A stretch of 64,000 bases of DNA from positions 1 to 64,000 of the forward strand of contig NZ_FOKE01000003.1 in the NCBI RefSeq assembly GCF_900112065.1, read 5' to 3'. Source of the DNA: Cohnella sp. OV330. GTDB lineage: Bacteria; Bacillota; Bacilli; Paenibacillales; Paenibacillaceae. Below the pieces are notes generated by a model. It was not told the origin of the DNA, made no database searches, and saw nothing but the letters and a program-made list of their open reading frames with translations. Below are positions 54,719 to 63,258 of this stretch, one piece after another (position 1 is the first letter of the stretch; each line of letters opens with the position of its first letter). Made by a program: the position numbers and the translations under genes.

Positions 54719-57700
54719 ATGACTGGGATGAATCGGTTTCAGGCAAAGATGGTTCTTGCGCTCGCAACTGCCGTGACAGTCCTCGCAAGCGGCTTGGGGT
54801 GGAGCGCGCTCCCCGGCAAGACGGAAGCGGCGACGACCTCGACGATCGTCACGCTCGATAACGCAGATTCGCTCTCCGGTTGGACCTCCTCCAATCCGCT
54901 GACGCTGGACACCGTGAATAAGCAGGAAGGAACGGCCAGCCTGTCGATGACGGGCAGCCAGGTCGTGCAATTCCAGAAGACGTTCGCTTCGCCGGTCGAC
55001 ACGGGGCTGACGCTGCAGCATGGCTCGTTGAACTTCTGGTACTATGTGGACGACGTGTCGAAGCTGGACGGCACGTACGGTCAGGTCGAGCTGACGAGCT
55101 CCGGCGGTTCCGACGTCAATGAATTTTACTGGGAATTCACCTCGCGGGTGTTGCCGCAGCTCGGCAACGGCTGGAATCTCGTGACGCTGGAGCTGGATGA
55201 CGTCACCGGAACGCTGGGCGATCCGGATCTGGCGGCGATCGACTACTTGCGCATTTATTTCCTCAATTCGAAGTCTCCCGTCGTCAAGCTGGACCAAGTT
55301 TATTTTGAGGAAACGGTGAAAAGCCCGGCGTCCGCGATCGTCACGCTGGACCCCGTCGATTCGCTCGCCGGTTGGAGTTCCGACAATCCGCTGACCCTGG
55401 ACACCTCGAACAAGCAGGAAGGCGCGGCCAGTCTGTCGATGACGGGCAGCCAGACGGTGCAGTTCCAGAAGGCGTTCGCCGCGCCGGTCGATTCGGGACT
55501 GACGACGCGTTATGGCACGCTGAACTTCTGGTATTACGTGGACGATGTATCGAAGCTGGACGGCACGTACGGTCAGGTCGAGCTCACAAGCGCCGGAACC
55601 TACGACGTCGACGAAGTTAATTGGGATTTTGCGACGCGCGTGCTGCCGCAGTTGAGCGACGGCTGGAACCTCGTGACGCTGAAGCTCGAATCCGCGACCG
55701 GCACGATCGGCACGCCCGATCTGCAGGCGATCGATTTCATTCGCATTTTTTTCTTCAATACGAAGTCCCCGGTCGTCAAGCTGGACCAGGTGTATTTTGA
55801 GGAGCGTCCGGCTTCTTCGGTCGCTATCACGCTAGACGCCGCCGATTCGTTAACCGGCTGGAGCTCGGCCAATCCGCTGACGCTGGACACTGCGAACAAG
55901 CGGGAAGGGACGGGCAGCTTGTCCATGACGGGCAGCCAGGCGGTACAGTTCCAGAAGGCGTTTGCCGCGCCGGTTGATTCAGCGCTAACGATGCAGTACG
56001 GCACGCTCAACTTTTGGTATTATGTGGACGATGTGACGAAGCTGGACGGGACATACGGTCAGGTTGAACTGACCAGCTCCGGCGGTCCGGATGTCGACGA
56101 GATTTCCTGGGACTTCGCGTCGCGCGTGCTGCCGCAGCTCGGCAACGGCTGGAACCTCGTGACGCTGAAGCTGGACGCTTCGGCCGTCGTGCTGGGCCAT
56201 CCGGACTTCGAGGAGCTTAATTTCTTCCGGATATTCTTCCTGAATGCCAAGTCTCCCGTCGTTAAGCTGGACCATGTGTTTTTCGAACAGTTTAATCCGG
56301 GTGCCGTTGTGCTGGATCGTGCGGATTCCGCGGCAGGCTGGGTTTCCTCCGATACGCTGACGCTGGATACGACCGACAAAGCCGAGGGGCGGGCCAGCCT
56401 GAACAGGAGCGGGAGCGGGGCGGTCGAATTCGAGAAAACGTTCGCCACCCCCTTCGATACGCTCGTTGCCCAGGATGCCGGCGTGTTGAGTTTCTACTAT
56501 TTTATAGGGAATATTTCCGCTCTGGGCGGGGCGACCGGCAAGGTGGGCTTTTCGAGCGCGGGCAGCCTGACGGCCGACGCTTATACGTGGGAAATGGCCG
56601 ACGTGCTGAGCCAGGCGGTGAACGGCTGGAACTTGATCTCGCTGAGGCTGAGCGAAGCGGATATCGTCGGTCATCCCGACCTTGCGGCCGTCAATTATTT
56701 CCGGCTGGCGGTGAACAAGTCGGCGTCGACGGTTTCGAAGTTGGATACGGTTTATTTTGTCGAGCGTCAAGGTTTGGCCGTGCAAAATCACGCAGGAGCC
56801 GGCACCGATGTCCTGACGCTGGACGTGACGAACGCCGCGGGCTCCGGCAACAAATACGTGTATCATAAAATCGGAATGCCCGACTACAGGTTCCAACCGG
56901 GCGATTATATTGAATATGACGTCCGCATGGACGGCGCCGTGAACGGAGCGGGCGGCCTCGACATTTTGGCGCTGGAAGGCGGCAATTTCCGCGATACGGG
57001 CTGGACCGACCAGAATGGCCTGAGCGGTCACGGCGGCTCCGCCAATCTGTCGGCGTATGCCGACAACCAGTGGTATCATCGGAAGCTGAAGGTGCCTCTG
57101 TCCATGGTCCGCAAGCACATGGACCAACTGCTGCTCGTCGGCGAGAACGACAAAGGCGGGCTCAGCTACAGCACGGCGTACAAGAACATCGTCGTCACCG
57201 ACAGACTGGGCAACCTGCGGCAATCGCTATTTACGGTCGCGGAGGAAAAGAGTCTGTTCGGCGTGGCCTACAGCAGCGGCGTCGCCGACAGCAGCGTGAC
57301 CGGCGGACCGACCGTTTATGCGCCGGACGCCAAGGTGTATACGACCGTTTTCGCCTCGCAGGACGTCGTCGTCGCAGGGTTCGACGTAACTGACGTGCGT
57401 TATGGCGCGGACCCCACCGGGATGTTGGACGCGACAGCGGCGTTCCGGCACGCGCTGAACGACTGCGCGATCGCGGGCGGCGGCGTCGTCTATGCGCCGG
57501 ACGGGCAATACAAGCTGCTGGGCAGCCTGTTTGTGCCGACGTCATGTACATTGCGGGGGGATTGGAAGAAGCCCTCCGACGTCGACAAATCCGTGGACGG
57601 CACGCTGCTGCTGGCTTATCCGGGACGCGAGGATGCGCAGGCGCGTCCGTTTATCACGCTCGGAACGGCTGCCGGCGTGCGCAACCTTTCGATCTATTAC

Positions 57701-59881
57701 CCCGAGCAGACGATAGGGGATGTTAAGCCTTACCCCTACACGATCGATCTGACGACGCCGTCGTCCGGAACGGCAATGAACGTGACGCTGGTCAACGCCT
57801 ATCAAGGGCTATCGACAGCCAAGCGGGTAAACGGCCTGCATTATATCCGCGACGTGTACGGCACGCCATTGCAGACAGGTATTTATCTCGACCAGGTCTA
57901 CGACGTCGGCAGGGTGGAGGAAGTCGTATTCTCGCCGGCATATTGGGCCGAATCCGGCTTGCCCGGCTCGCCGAACGCCGCAGCCGTGGCAGCCTACACG
58001 CAAGGCGACAACGGTTCCGTCGGAATCGTGATCGCTCGCAACGACTGGGAGGTCCTGAACGGCGTCACGATCGACAGGTATGCAACCGGGATCAAGTTCA
58101 TCGGCACGAGCGGCTTGTCGAACGGCAGCATCTACAATCTGACGGTAAAAGGCGCGCGCACCGGCGTGGACGCGGAAGCCGTCAGTCCGTACGGCTGGCT
58201 AATCTCGGCCAGCTCGATCGAAGCGGCGGCCGGGCCGGACCCGGTCGCCGTGCTGGCGCCGACCGGATTCGCGAATACGAGCCTGCAATTCAACAAAACG
58301 AAGCTGAGCAGCACGGGCGTCGCGGTTCGGCAACTCGGCGACGGCTTGCTCAGCTTCGTGAACGGCAGCTTCGAAGGCTGGAGCTCGACGGGCTGCGCGA
58401 TCGACGCGTTAAATGGCAGCTTGCTCGTGCAAGGCAGCGCGTTCGCGGCTGCTGCAGGCGGCGGAACCTCCAAGCACGTCTGCCTGGGCAGCGGGGTATC
58501 GTCCGCAAGCTTGCTCAGCAACGATTACAATGGCTCTGCGGTCATTCAGAATGCCAATCCGTCTAACAGCCAGATCGTGATCGACCAATCTCCGCGAACG
58601 TTCGAGGAAATGGACGGCTCGCCGTATATCCGCTCCGTGCATCCGAAGCCGGCCAAAGTCGGAGCGAGCGACATGTTCGACGTGTCGGCGAGTCCTTACA
58701 ACGCGGCGGCCGACGGCGTGACCGACGATACCGCGGCGATTCAGGACGCGCTGGACGACGCGGGCGCGAACGGCGGCGGCACCGTGTATCTGCCGGCCGG
58801 CAAATACCGGGTCGACGGCCACCTGGAGGTGCCGGCCGGCGTCGAGCTGCGCGGCGCGCAGGATGTGCCGTTCCATACGATGAGCCACGGCACCGTGCTA
58901 TACGCTTACGTCGATGGCGACGCCGGAAACGCGGGCGGAACGCCGTTTATCAAGCTGAATTCCGATAATGTCTTGGGCGGTTCCGGCATTCGCGGTATCT
59001 TGATCTGGTATCCCGAGCAGGATGTCGACAACGTCACGGCCTACCCGTGGGCGATCCAGAGCCAGGGACCTCAGTGCTGGATCGTTTACACGAACGTTTC
59101 GAACGCCTATCAGGGCGTGGACTTCGGCACGTACAACAACAACGGCCATGTCATTGACTACTTGTCCGGCGCCGGCTTGAAGACGGGCCTGTTCGTCGGT
59201 CATACGTCGACCGAAGGCTGGGTCGAGAACGTGCACTTCAATCCGACGTACTGGTCGGGCGACGAGAAGCTGCTCAACTCGCCGACCGGCGCGGAGACGC
59301 TGGCAAAGATTTGGCCATGGCAGAAAGCGAACGGCACCAGCTTTGCGTTCGGCGCCGTGGCGGATGGCCATGTCAGCGAAACGTTCGTTTTTGGCGCCTA
59401 CGACGGCATGCGGTTTATCGAGCAGCCGGGCCTTGGCAGCTTTCACGGCATCGTGCTGAACCACGGTACGGATGGCTCCAGGAACGGCATCCGATTCAGT
59501 TCGGTCGACTCGCAGGGCGTAACCCTCATTAACTTGGAGACCGTCCAATACGACAACGGCCATTTCGTCGCGGTCGACAACACGGTATCCGGCAGCGCGC
59601 CGATTCGCCTTTTCAACACCAACCACTGGACCAATCCGGCCGTGGGCTACGACATCCGAGGCGGCGACGTGCTGTTACAGCAAGGGCATTTTGCCGACGG
59701 GGGAACCAACGCGATCAAGGTCACGGGCGGCAGCGCGGACATTCAAACGAGTTATTTTGCAACAGGTATGGCGCAGATGATCAACAACGCCGGAGGTAAC
59801 GTTAGCGTCACCGGCAGCGCCGCCGCCGACGGGCTCACGATTTCGGGAACTGTGACGCAGGATGGGAATGTGAGCCGGTAA
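54719..59881 (+). CDS. Giant secreted protein: four tandem beta-sandwich repeats and two pectate-lyase-3-like domains
   Basis: 1720 residues. A signal peptide ends near GKTEAAT. Residues 40-680 hold three close repeats of about 164 residues and one diverged copy; each has the pattern LD-ADSL-GW, NPLTLDT, GSLSMTGS, VQFQK and LNFWYYVDDV, as in jelly-roll glycan-binding modules. A linker domain (680-870) is followed by two beta-helix modules starting DVRYGADPTGMLDATAAFRH and SPYNAAADGVTDDTAAIQD, with AGGGVVYAPDGQY and NGGGTVYLPAGKY, as in Pectate_lyase_3/GH55-type proteins. It probably binds and cleaves an extracellular polysaccharide. The ATG at 54719 follows AAAGGGATGG. Confidence 0.85.
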   Translation: MTGMNRFQAKMVLALATAVTVLASGLGWSALPGKTEAATTSTIVTLDNADSLSGWTSSNPLTLDTVNKQEGTASLSMTGSQVVQFQKTFASPVDTGLTLQHGSLNFWYYVDDVSKLDGTYGQVELTSSGGSDVNEFYWEFTSRVLPQLGNGWNLVTLELDDVTGTLGDPDLAAIDYLRIYFLNSKSPVVKLDQVYFEETVKSPASAIVTLDPVDSLAGWSSDNPLTLDTSNKQEGAASLSMTGSQTVQFQKAFAAPVDSGLTTRYGTLNFWYYVDDVSKLDGTYGQVELTSAGTYDVDEVNWDFATRVLPQLSDGWNLVTLKLESATGTIGTPDLQAIDFIRIFFFNTKSPVVKLDQVYFEERPASSVAITLDAADSLTGWSSANPLTLDTANKREGTGSLSMTGSQAVQFQKAFAAPVDSALTMQYGTLNFWYYVDDVTKLDGTYGQVELTSSGGPDVDEISWDFASRVLPQLGNGWNLVTLKLDASAVVLGHPDFEELNFFRIFFLNAKSPVVKLDHVFFEQFNPGAVVLDRADSAAGWVSSDTLTLDTTDKAEGRASLNRSGSGAVEFEKTFATPFDTLVAQDAGVLSFYYFIGNISALGGATGKVGFSSAGSLTADAYTWEMADVLSQAVNGWNLISLRLSEADIVGHPDLAAVNYFRLAVNKSASTVSKLDTVYFVERQGLAVQNHAGAGTDVLTLDVTNAAGSGNKYVYHKIGMPDYRFQPGDYIEYDVRMDGAVNGAGGLDILALEGGNFRDTGWTDQNGLSGHGGSANLSAYADNQWYHRKLKVPLSMVRKHMDQLLLVGENDKGGLSYSTAYKNIVVTDRLGNLRQSLFTVAEEKSLFGVAYSSGVADSSVTGGPTVYAPDAKVYTTVFASQDVVVAGFDVTDVRYGADPTGMLDATAAFRHALNDCAIAGGGVVYAPDGQYKLLGSLFVPTSCTLRGDWKKPSDVDKSVDGTLLLAYPGREDAQARPFITLGTAAGVRNLSIYYPEQTIGDVKPYPYTIDLTTPSSGTAMNVTLVNAYQGLSTAKRVNGLHYIRDVYGTPLQTGIYLDQVYDVGRVEEVVFSPAYWAESGLPGSPNAAAVAAYTQGDNGSVGIVIARNDWEVLNGVTIDRYATGIKFIGTSGLSNGSIYNLTVKGARTGVDAEAVSPYGWLISASSIEAAAGPDPVAVLAPTGFANTSLQFNKTKLSSTGVAVRQLGDGLLSFVNGSFEGWSSTGCAIDALNGSLLVQGSAFAAAAGGGTSKHVCLGSGVSSASLLSNDYNGSAVIQNANPSNSQIVIDQSPRTFEEMDGSPYIRSVHPKPAKVGASDMFDVSASPYNAAADGVTDDTAAIQDALDDAGANGGGTVYLPAGKYRVDGHLEVPAGVELRGAQDVPFHTMSHGTVLYAYVDGDAGNAGGTPFIKLNSDNVLGGSGIRGILIWYPEQDVDNVTAYPWAIQSQGPQCWIVYTNVSNAYQGVDFGTYNNNGHVIDYLSGAGLKTGLFVGHTSTEGWVENVHFNPTYWSGDEKLLNSPTGAETLAKIWPWQKANGTSFAFGAVADGHVSETFVFGAYDGMRFIEQPGLGSFHGIVLNHGTDGSRNGIRFSSVDSQGVTLINLETVQYDNGHFVAVDNTVSGSAPIRLFNTNHWTNPAVGYDIRGGDVLLQQGHFADGGTNAIKVTGGSADIQTSYFATGMAQMINNAGGNVSVTGSAAADGLTISGTVTQDGNVSR
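54838..56760 (+). repeat. Tandem ~490-bp coding repeats
   Basis: Equivalent codons (the Ile of IVTLD/AITLD) fall at 54845, 55337 and 55826, spacings of 492 and 489 bp; a fourth, diverged copy begins near 56303. The first three are similar at DNA level (for example the TCGATGACGGGCAGCCAG region), pointing to duplication within the gene. Confidence 0.85.
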
Positions 59882-59887
59882 AATCAG

Positions 59888-59930
59888 GGGAGCAGATCGC
59901 GGCCGCAACCGTTATCTGCTCCCTTGTGCT
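59888..59930. terminator. Hairpin between the giant lyase and merR genes
   Basis: GGGAGCAGAT (59888-59897) and ATCTGCTCCC (59914-59923) form a perfect 10-bp stem, with TTGTGCTTT on the plus side. It could end both convergent transcripts. Confidence 0.65.
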
Positions 59931-59941
59931 TTATGGTTTCA

Positions 59942-60358
59942 CTATTCAATCGGATCACAAGCCGTATTATTTATGTCCGGATTTACAAGAACCTCGTTAT
60001 AATTGTCGATTTTGTAATTGATAATTCTTTGTGTCTCCAGTAATCGACCAATCTCGTTTTCAATTTTATTCTTGTGCTCAACTAGAATGGAGACTCTTTG
60101 TGCGAGTGACGTTTCACCTTGTTCGTAAAGTTTCTGAAAATGCTTTATTTCTTCCAGCGACATTCCGGTTGATTTGAGTCTCGTTAAGAAGACCATGCCT
60201 TCCAAACGCCTTTTACTGTACGCTCTGCGCCCGCTTGCTGTGCGGTCGGCATAAGGAAGCAAGCCGATTTTCTCGTAATAACGGATCGTATCCTCTGTCA
60301 GGCCCGTGAATTCGGCCGCTTGTTTAATTGAGCTTGTGGTTTTAGCGTTGTCGATCAC
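59942..60358 (-). CDS. MerR-family transcriptional regulator
   Basis: 138 residues. The DNA-binding part is SIKQAAEFTGLTEDTIRYYE plus KIGLLPYADRTASGRRAYSK; the C-terminal coiled coil is HKNKIENEIGRLLETQRI. One Cys near the end (TACDPIE) and no metal motif. It is downstream of the SDR gene in the same direction, 21 nt apart, so it is probably made from the promoter it controls. Confidence 0.88.
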   Translation of the reverse strand: MIDNAKTTSSIKQAAEFTGLTEDTIRYYEKIGLLPYADRTASGRRAYSKRRLEGMVFLTRLKSTGMSLEEIKHFQKLYEQGETSLAQRVSILVEHKNKIENEIGRLLETQRIINYKIDNYNEVLVNPDINNTACDPIE

Positions 60359-60379
60359 TTTGCCGCACCTCCTACCGTA

Positions 60380-61114
60380 TTACCATGGTATCACGCCTTT
60401 TTCATCAAAGAAACCGCCTGTCGGGCCACTGTCCGAAAGGGTAGCGAGCTTAACGACAATAGTAGCCCCCTGTTCAACGGTGCGATAGCCCGTATGCCCA
60501 TTCAAATCCGTAGCCGTAAAACCTGGATCCGCCGAATTGATCTTAATCGGCGTATGCTTTAATTCTTTGGCAAACAAGACAGTGAGTGCATTGACAGCCG
60601 TTTTCGAGCTCATGTAGGCGAGTAAATTAACGCCGAATTTTTCGGCGTCGGATTCCGGGTCATCGTTTAAGGCCAAGGAAGCCAAGCCGCTCGATAGGTT
60701 TACAATTCTGCCGGCTTGCGACTTTTTAATCAACGGGAGCATGGCCTTCGTGACAGAAAACATGCCAAAAACATTTGTCTCGTAAGTATTCTTAAGAACG
60801 GTCAATTCCAGTTGACTCGGAGGAAGACCTTTATCCAAGCTCACGCCTGCGTTATTAATCAGAATATCTAGCGAGCCATACTGATCTTCAATTCGTTTCG
60901 CGGCAGAATGAACGGTATCCTGGTCAGTAACGTCAAGCGTAACGGACTCGGCATCGATGTTTATGCTTTTTAGCGATTCTGCGGCTTCTTGCCCTTTAGA
61001 TTGATCTCTTGAGCCGATCAAAATCGTGAATCCCAGCTTGCCCAGTTGCCTCGCACTCTCGTATCCGATACCTTTATTTCCACCGGTTATTAAAACAGTC
61101 TTCGAAGTGTTCAT
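60380..61114 (-). CDS. Short-chain dehydrogenase/reductase, carbonyl-reductase-like
   Basis: 244 residues. The NADP site is VLITGGNKGIGYE with an Arg after the second strand (IGSRD). NNAG, the catalytic Ser (NLSSGLASL) and YxxxK (YMSSK) are present. SDRs of this group reduce carbonyls or quinones. The ATG at 61114 follows GGAGG; the longer frame covers the promoter and is rejected. Confidence 0.9.
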   Translation of the reverse strand: MNTSKTVLITGGNKGIGYESARQLGKLGFTILIGSRDQSKGQEAAESLKSINIDAESVTLDVTDQDTVHSAAKRIEDQYGSLDILINNAGVSLDKGLPPSQLELTVLKNTYETNVFGMFSVTKAMLPLIKKSQAGRIVNLSSGLASLALNDDPESDAEKFGVNLLAYMSSKTAVNALTVLFAKELKHTPIKINSADPGFTATDLNGHTGYRTVEQGATIVVKLATLSDSGPTGGFFDEKGVIPW

Positions 61115-61159
61115 GATTAAGCCTCCATAGGATTGAATCGAATTTACTTGCTGGAGATC

Positions 61160-61190
61160 ATGGTACAACTTGGAGCACACTCCAGGTCAA
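61160..61190 (-). promoter_or_regulatory. MerR-type promoter for the SDR-merR operon
   Basis: On the minus strand TTGACC (61185-61190) and TACCAT (61160-61165) are 19 nt apart. The dyad ACTTGGAG-CACA-CTCCAGGT (61168-61187, 7 of 8 positions symmetric) fills the spacer. This is the same layout as the promoter at 43166. Confidence 0.8.
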
Positions 61191-61288
61191 GAGCAAAATT
61201 CAGGGTGGCGCCGCTCGCATCCAGGGATCTAAGCAATTGGATATATCGTGATTCGCTTTGCACCGGACTTTTGTCTGGACGCCCGCCG

Positions 61289-61334
61289 TTGACACAACAA
61301 TTCGACCATGATATATTTAGTCCGCTAAATATAT
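61289..61334 (+). promoter_or_regulatory. marR promoter with palindromic operator
   Basis: TTGACA (61289-61294), 17-nt spacer, TATATT (61312-61317). The palindrome ATATATTTAG-TCCG-CTAAATATAT (61311-61334) covers the -10 and start region, so the MarR protein should repress itself. Confidence 0.85.
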
Positions 61335-61356
61335 ACGGTTGCTAAGGAGATTTATC

Positions 61357-61782
61357 ATGGCAGATACCGTGGATTGCGACATTCGTCAGTCGTTAGATCG
61401 GATTTCCTCCCGTATGCGCCGAGATTACAGCGAATCGCTTAGGGAGCTCAATCTTTACGTCGGCCAGGATAATTTACTTTCCCGTTTGTGGTCAGGCGAC
61501 GGGATCACGCAGATGCAGCTTTGCGAACATTTGAAATGCGAGCCGCCAACGGTCACGAACATGGTGAAATCCTTGGAGCAAAATCAATTTATTTACCGCA
61601 AGCGAGATGAGCATGACGCAAGGATTATGCGCATTTTTTTAACGGACAAAGGCAAAGCATTAGAGGAGCCGGTCGCTGTGAAATGGAAGCGGCAGCAAGA
61701 GAAATTGCTGGATTCGATTTTACCGGAAGAGCGCCTCCTGTTGAGACGTCTTTTGAAGCAAATGGAGAGCAACTTATTGTGA
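61357..61782 (+). CDS. MarR-family transcriptional regulator
   Basis: 141 residues. The winged helix is ITQMQLCEHLKCEPPTVTNM then VKSLEQNQFIYRKRDEHDAR, the typical DxR wing. Dimerising helices flank it. Members sense phenolics, quinones or oxidants. The ATG at 61357 follows AAGGAG; an in-frame TTG at 61339 lies next to the operator. Identical operator cores occur before and after the gene, indicating control of the monooxygenase and efflux genes downstream. Confidence 0.92.
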   Translation: MADTVDCDIRQSLDRISSRMRRDYSESLRELNLYVGQDNLLSRLWSGDGITQMQLCEHLKCEPPTVTNMVKSLEQNQFIYRKRDEHDARIMRIFLTDKGKALEEPVAVKWKRQQEKLLDSILPEERLLLRRLLKQMESNLL

Positions 61783-61795
61783 GTTCTCTCCGATC

Positions 61796-61841
61796 ATATA
61801 TTTAGCTTGCTAAACACCATCTTATTACTTAGCCTGCTAAA
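61796..61841 (+). promoter_or_regulatory. Two MarR operator copies before the monooxygenase gene
   Basis: TTTAGCTTGCTAAA (61801-61814) and CTTAGCCTGCTAAA (61828-61841) match the core TTTAGTCCGCTAAA of the marR promoter (61316-61329). Confidence 0.75.
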
Positions 61842-61883
61842 CAAAATGTCGTTTAAAGCAGATCAGTGAAGGAGAAGAGAACG

Positions 61884-63218
61884 GTGGCAAACGAAAAACA
61901 GATGCAGCTGGCTCTGCAAATGGTCTCGGGATACGGAGCGGAATTCAGCGCTTGGAGAATGCCGGGCACCGACCCGGCAGCTTACACCAACATGGACAGT
62001 TACGTAGAGCGGGCCAAGTTGGCCGAAAAGGGAAAATTTCAAATGATCTTCATCGCCGATACGCCGGCATTAACCAATGACTTGGGTCCGCAGACGCCGA
62101 TGGCCCCTATGGATCCGATGCTGGCATTAATGGCCGTAGCCAGAGAAACGAAGCATATCGGGCTTGTCGCTACCCTCTCTACGACCTTTAACTACCCCTA
62201 TAACATCGCGCGTCAATTCAAAGCGCTGGACGTGATCAGTCATGGACGTGCAGGATGGAATGCGGTCACCACGTCCGATCCGTTAGCGGCGGCGAATTTC
62301 GGCCAACAGCTGGCGAACCGCAAAGAACGATACGACATGGCGCATGAGTCGATACAGATCGTTCAAGCTTTGTGGGGGAGTTGGGGAGTGGATGCCTGGA
62401 CGCTTGATGTAGAAGGCGGGCAGTTTGCCGACATGGACAAAATTCAACCGATCAACCTGGAAGGGCAATATTATGCCTCCCGAGGTCCTCTGCCGATTCC
62501 TCCTTCGGAGCAAGGGCAGCCTGTTGTTTTCCAGGCCGGCGGAGGGGAGCAGGGGTTGGAGTTGGCGGGGAGATACGCCTCCGGCGTTTACGCGAACCCT
62601 TACGATATAGCGGCTGCTCGCGAACACAGACAGGCGCTCCGGCATAGCGCTGCCCGTTTTGGCAGAAGTCCCGACGATATCAAGATGTTTGCCGGATTTA
62701 TGTTTTCGCTGGGCTCGACCGAAGAAGAAGCTTTGGAGCGGCGAAGACAGCTCATGCGATTTAACCCGGAGGAGATCCCCAGTCGGGTCCGTTACCTGGG
62801 TTCTATGGTCGGGTTGCCCCTCTCGGTGAACGCGGTAGATATCGATCAACCTTTGCCGGCCGATTGGCTGAAAAATGCTTATGCAAACCCGCGGGATCCG
62901 CGCTCGCCAAGAGCCTTAGAGCTGCTAACAAAAGGACTGTCCATTCGCGATGTACTTGCCCATGGCGTCATTAACTATCACCCTGTAGTCGCGGGGACGC
63001 CGGTACAAGTCGCCGACTTTTTGGAAGAGTGGTTTGTGGCGGGCGCCTGCGATGGCTTCTCGGTCGTGCCGGATATATCCGACGATGGCGTCGCCGCTTT
63101 TGTCGATCTGGTCGTCCCCATTTTGCAGGGCCGCGGTTTGTACCACAGGGAGTACGAAGGCAAGACGCTGCGCGAGCATTTGGGGGTTCCTTATCAATAC
63201 GGAAGACTGGCCTATTGA
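61884..63218 (+). CDS. NtaA/SnaA/DszA-family FMN-dependent monooxygenase, paralog 5
   Basis: 444 residues, a distant relative of the four enzymes at 7832-17399. FNYPYNIARQFKALDVISHG, GRAGWNAVTTSDPLAAANFG and QPVVFQAGGGEQGLELAGRY are the family marks. The GTG at 61884 is chosen for AAGGAGAAG 8 nt upstream; a GTG at 61866 overlaps that site. It lies under MarR operators and before an efflux pump, so its substrate may be a toxic aromatic or xenobiotic rather than a nutrient (inference). Confidence 0.9.
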   Translation: MANEKQMQLALQMVSGYGAEFSAWRMPGTDPAAYTNMDSYVERAKLAEKGKFQMIFIADTPALTNDLGPQTPMAPMDPMLALMAVARETKHIGLVATLSTTFNYPYNIARQFKALDVISHGRAGWNAVTTSDPLAAANFGQQLANRKERYDMAHESIQIVQALWGSWGVDAWTLDVEGGQFADMDKIQPINLEGQYYASRGPLPIPPSEQGQPVVFQAGGGEQGLELAGRYASGVYANPYDIAAAREHRQALRHSAARFGRSPDDIKMFAGFMFSLGSTEEEALERRRQLMRFNPEEIPSRVRYLGSMVGLPLSVNAVDIDQPLPADWLKNAYANPRDPRSPRALELLTKGLSIRDVLAHGVINYHPVVAGTPVQVADFLEEWFVAGACDGFSVVPDISDDGVAAFVDLVVPILQGRGLYHREYEGKTLREHLGVPYQYGRLAY

Positions 63219-63258
63219 AACCCAAGAACGTTTTAATTGATGAATAAGGAGAATGAGG

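Noticed and set aside
52805..55297. An 830-codon open frame on the minus strand across the lipoprotein and lyase genes
   Set aside because: Same shadow effect; composition is Arg/Val/Gln-rich without motifs, and it crosses two well-supported plus-strand genes.
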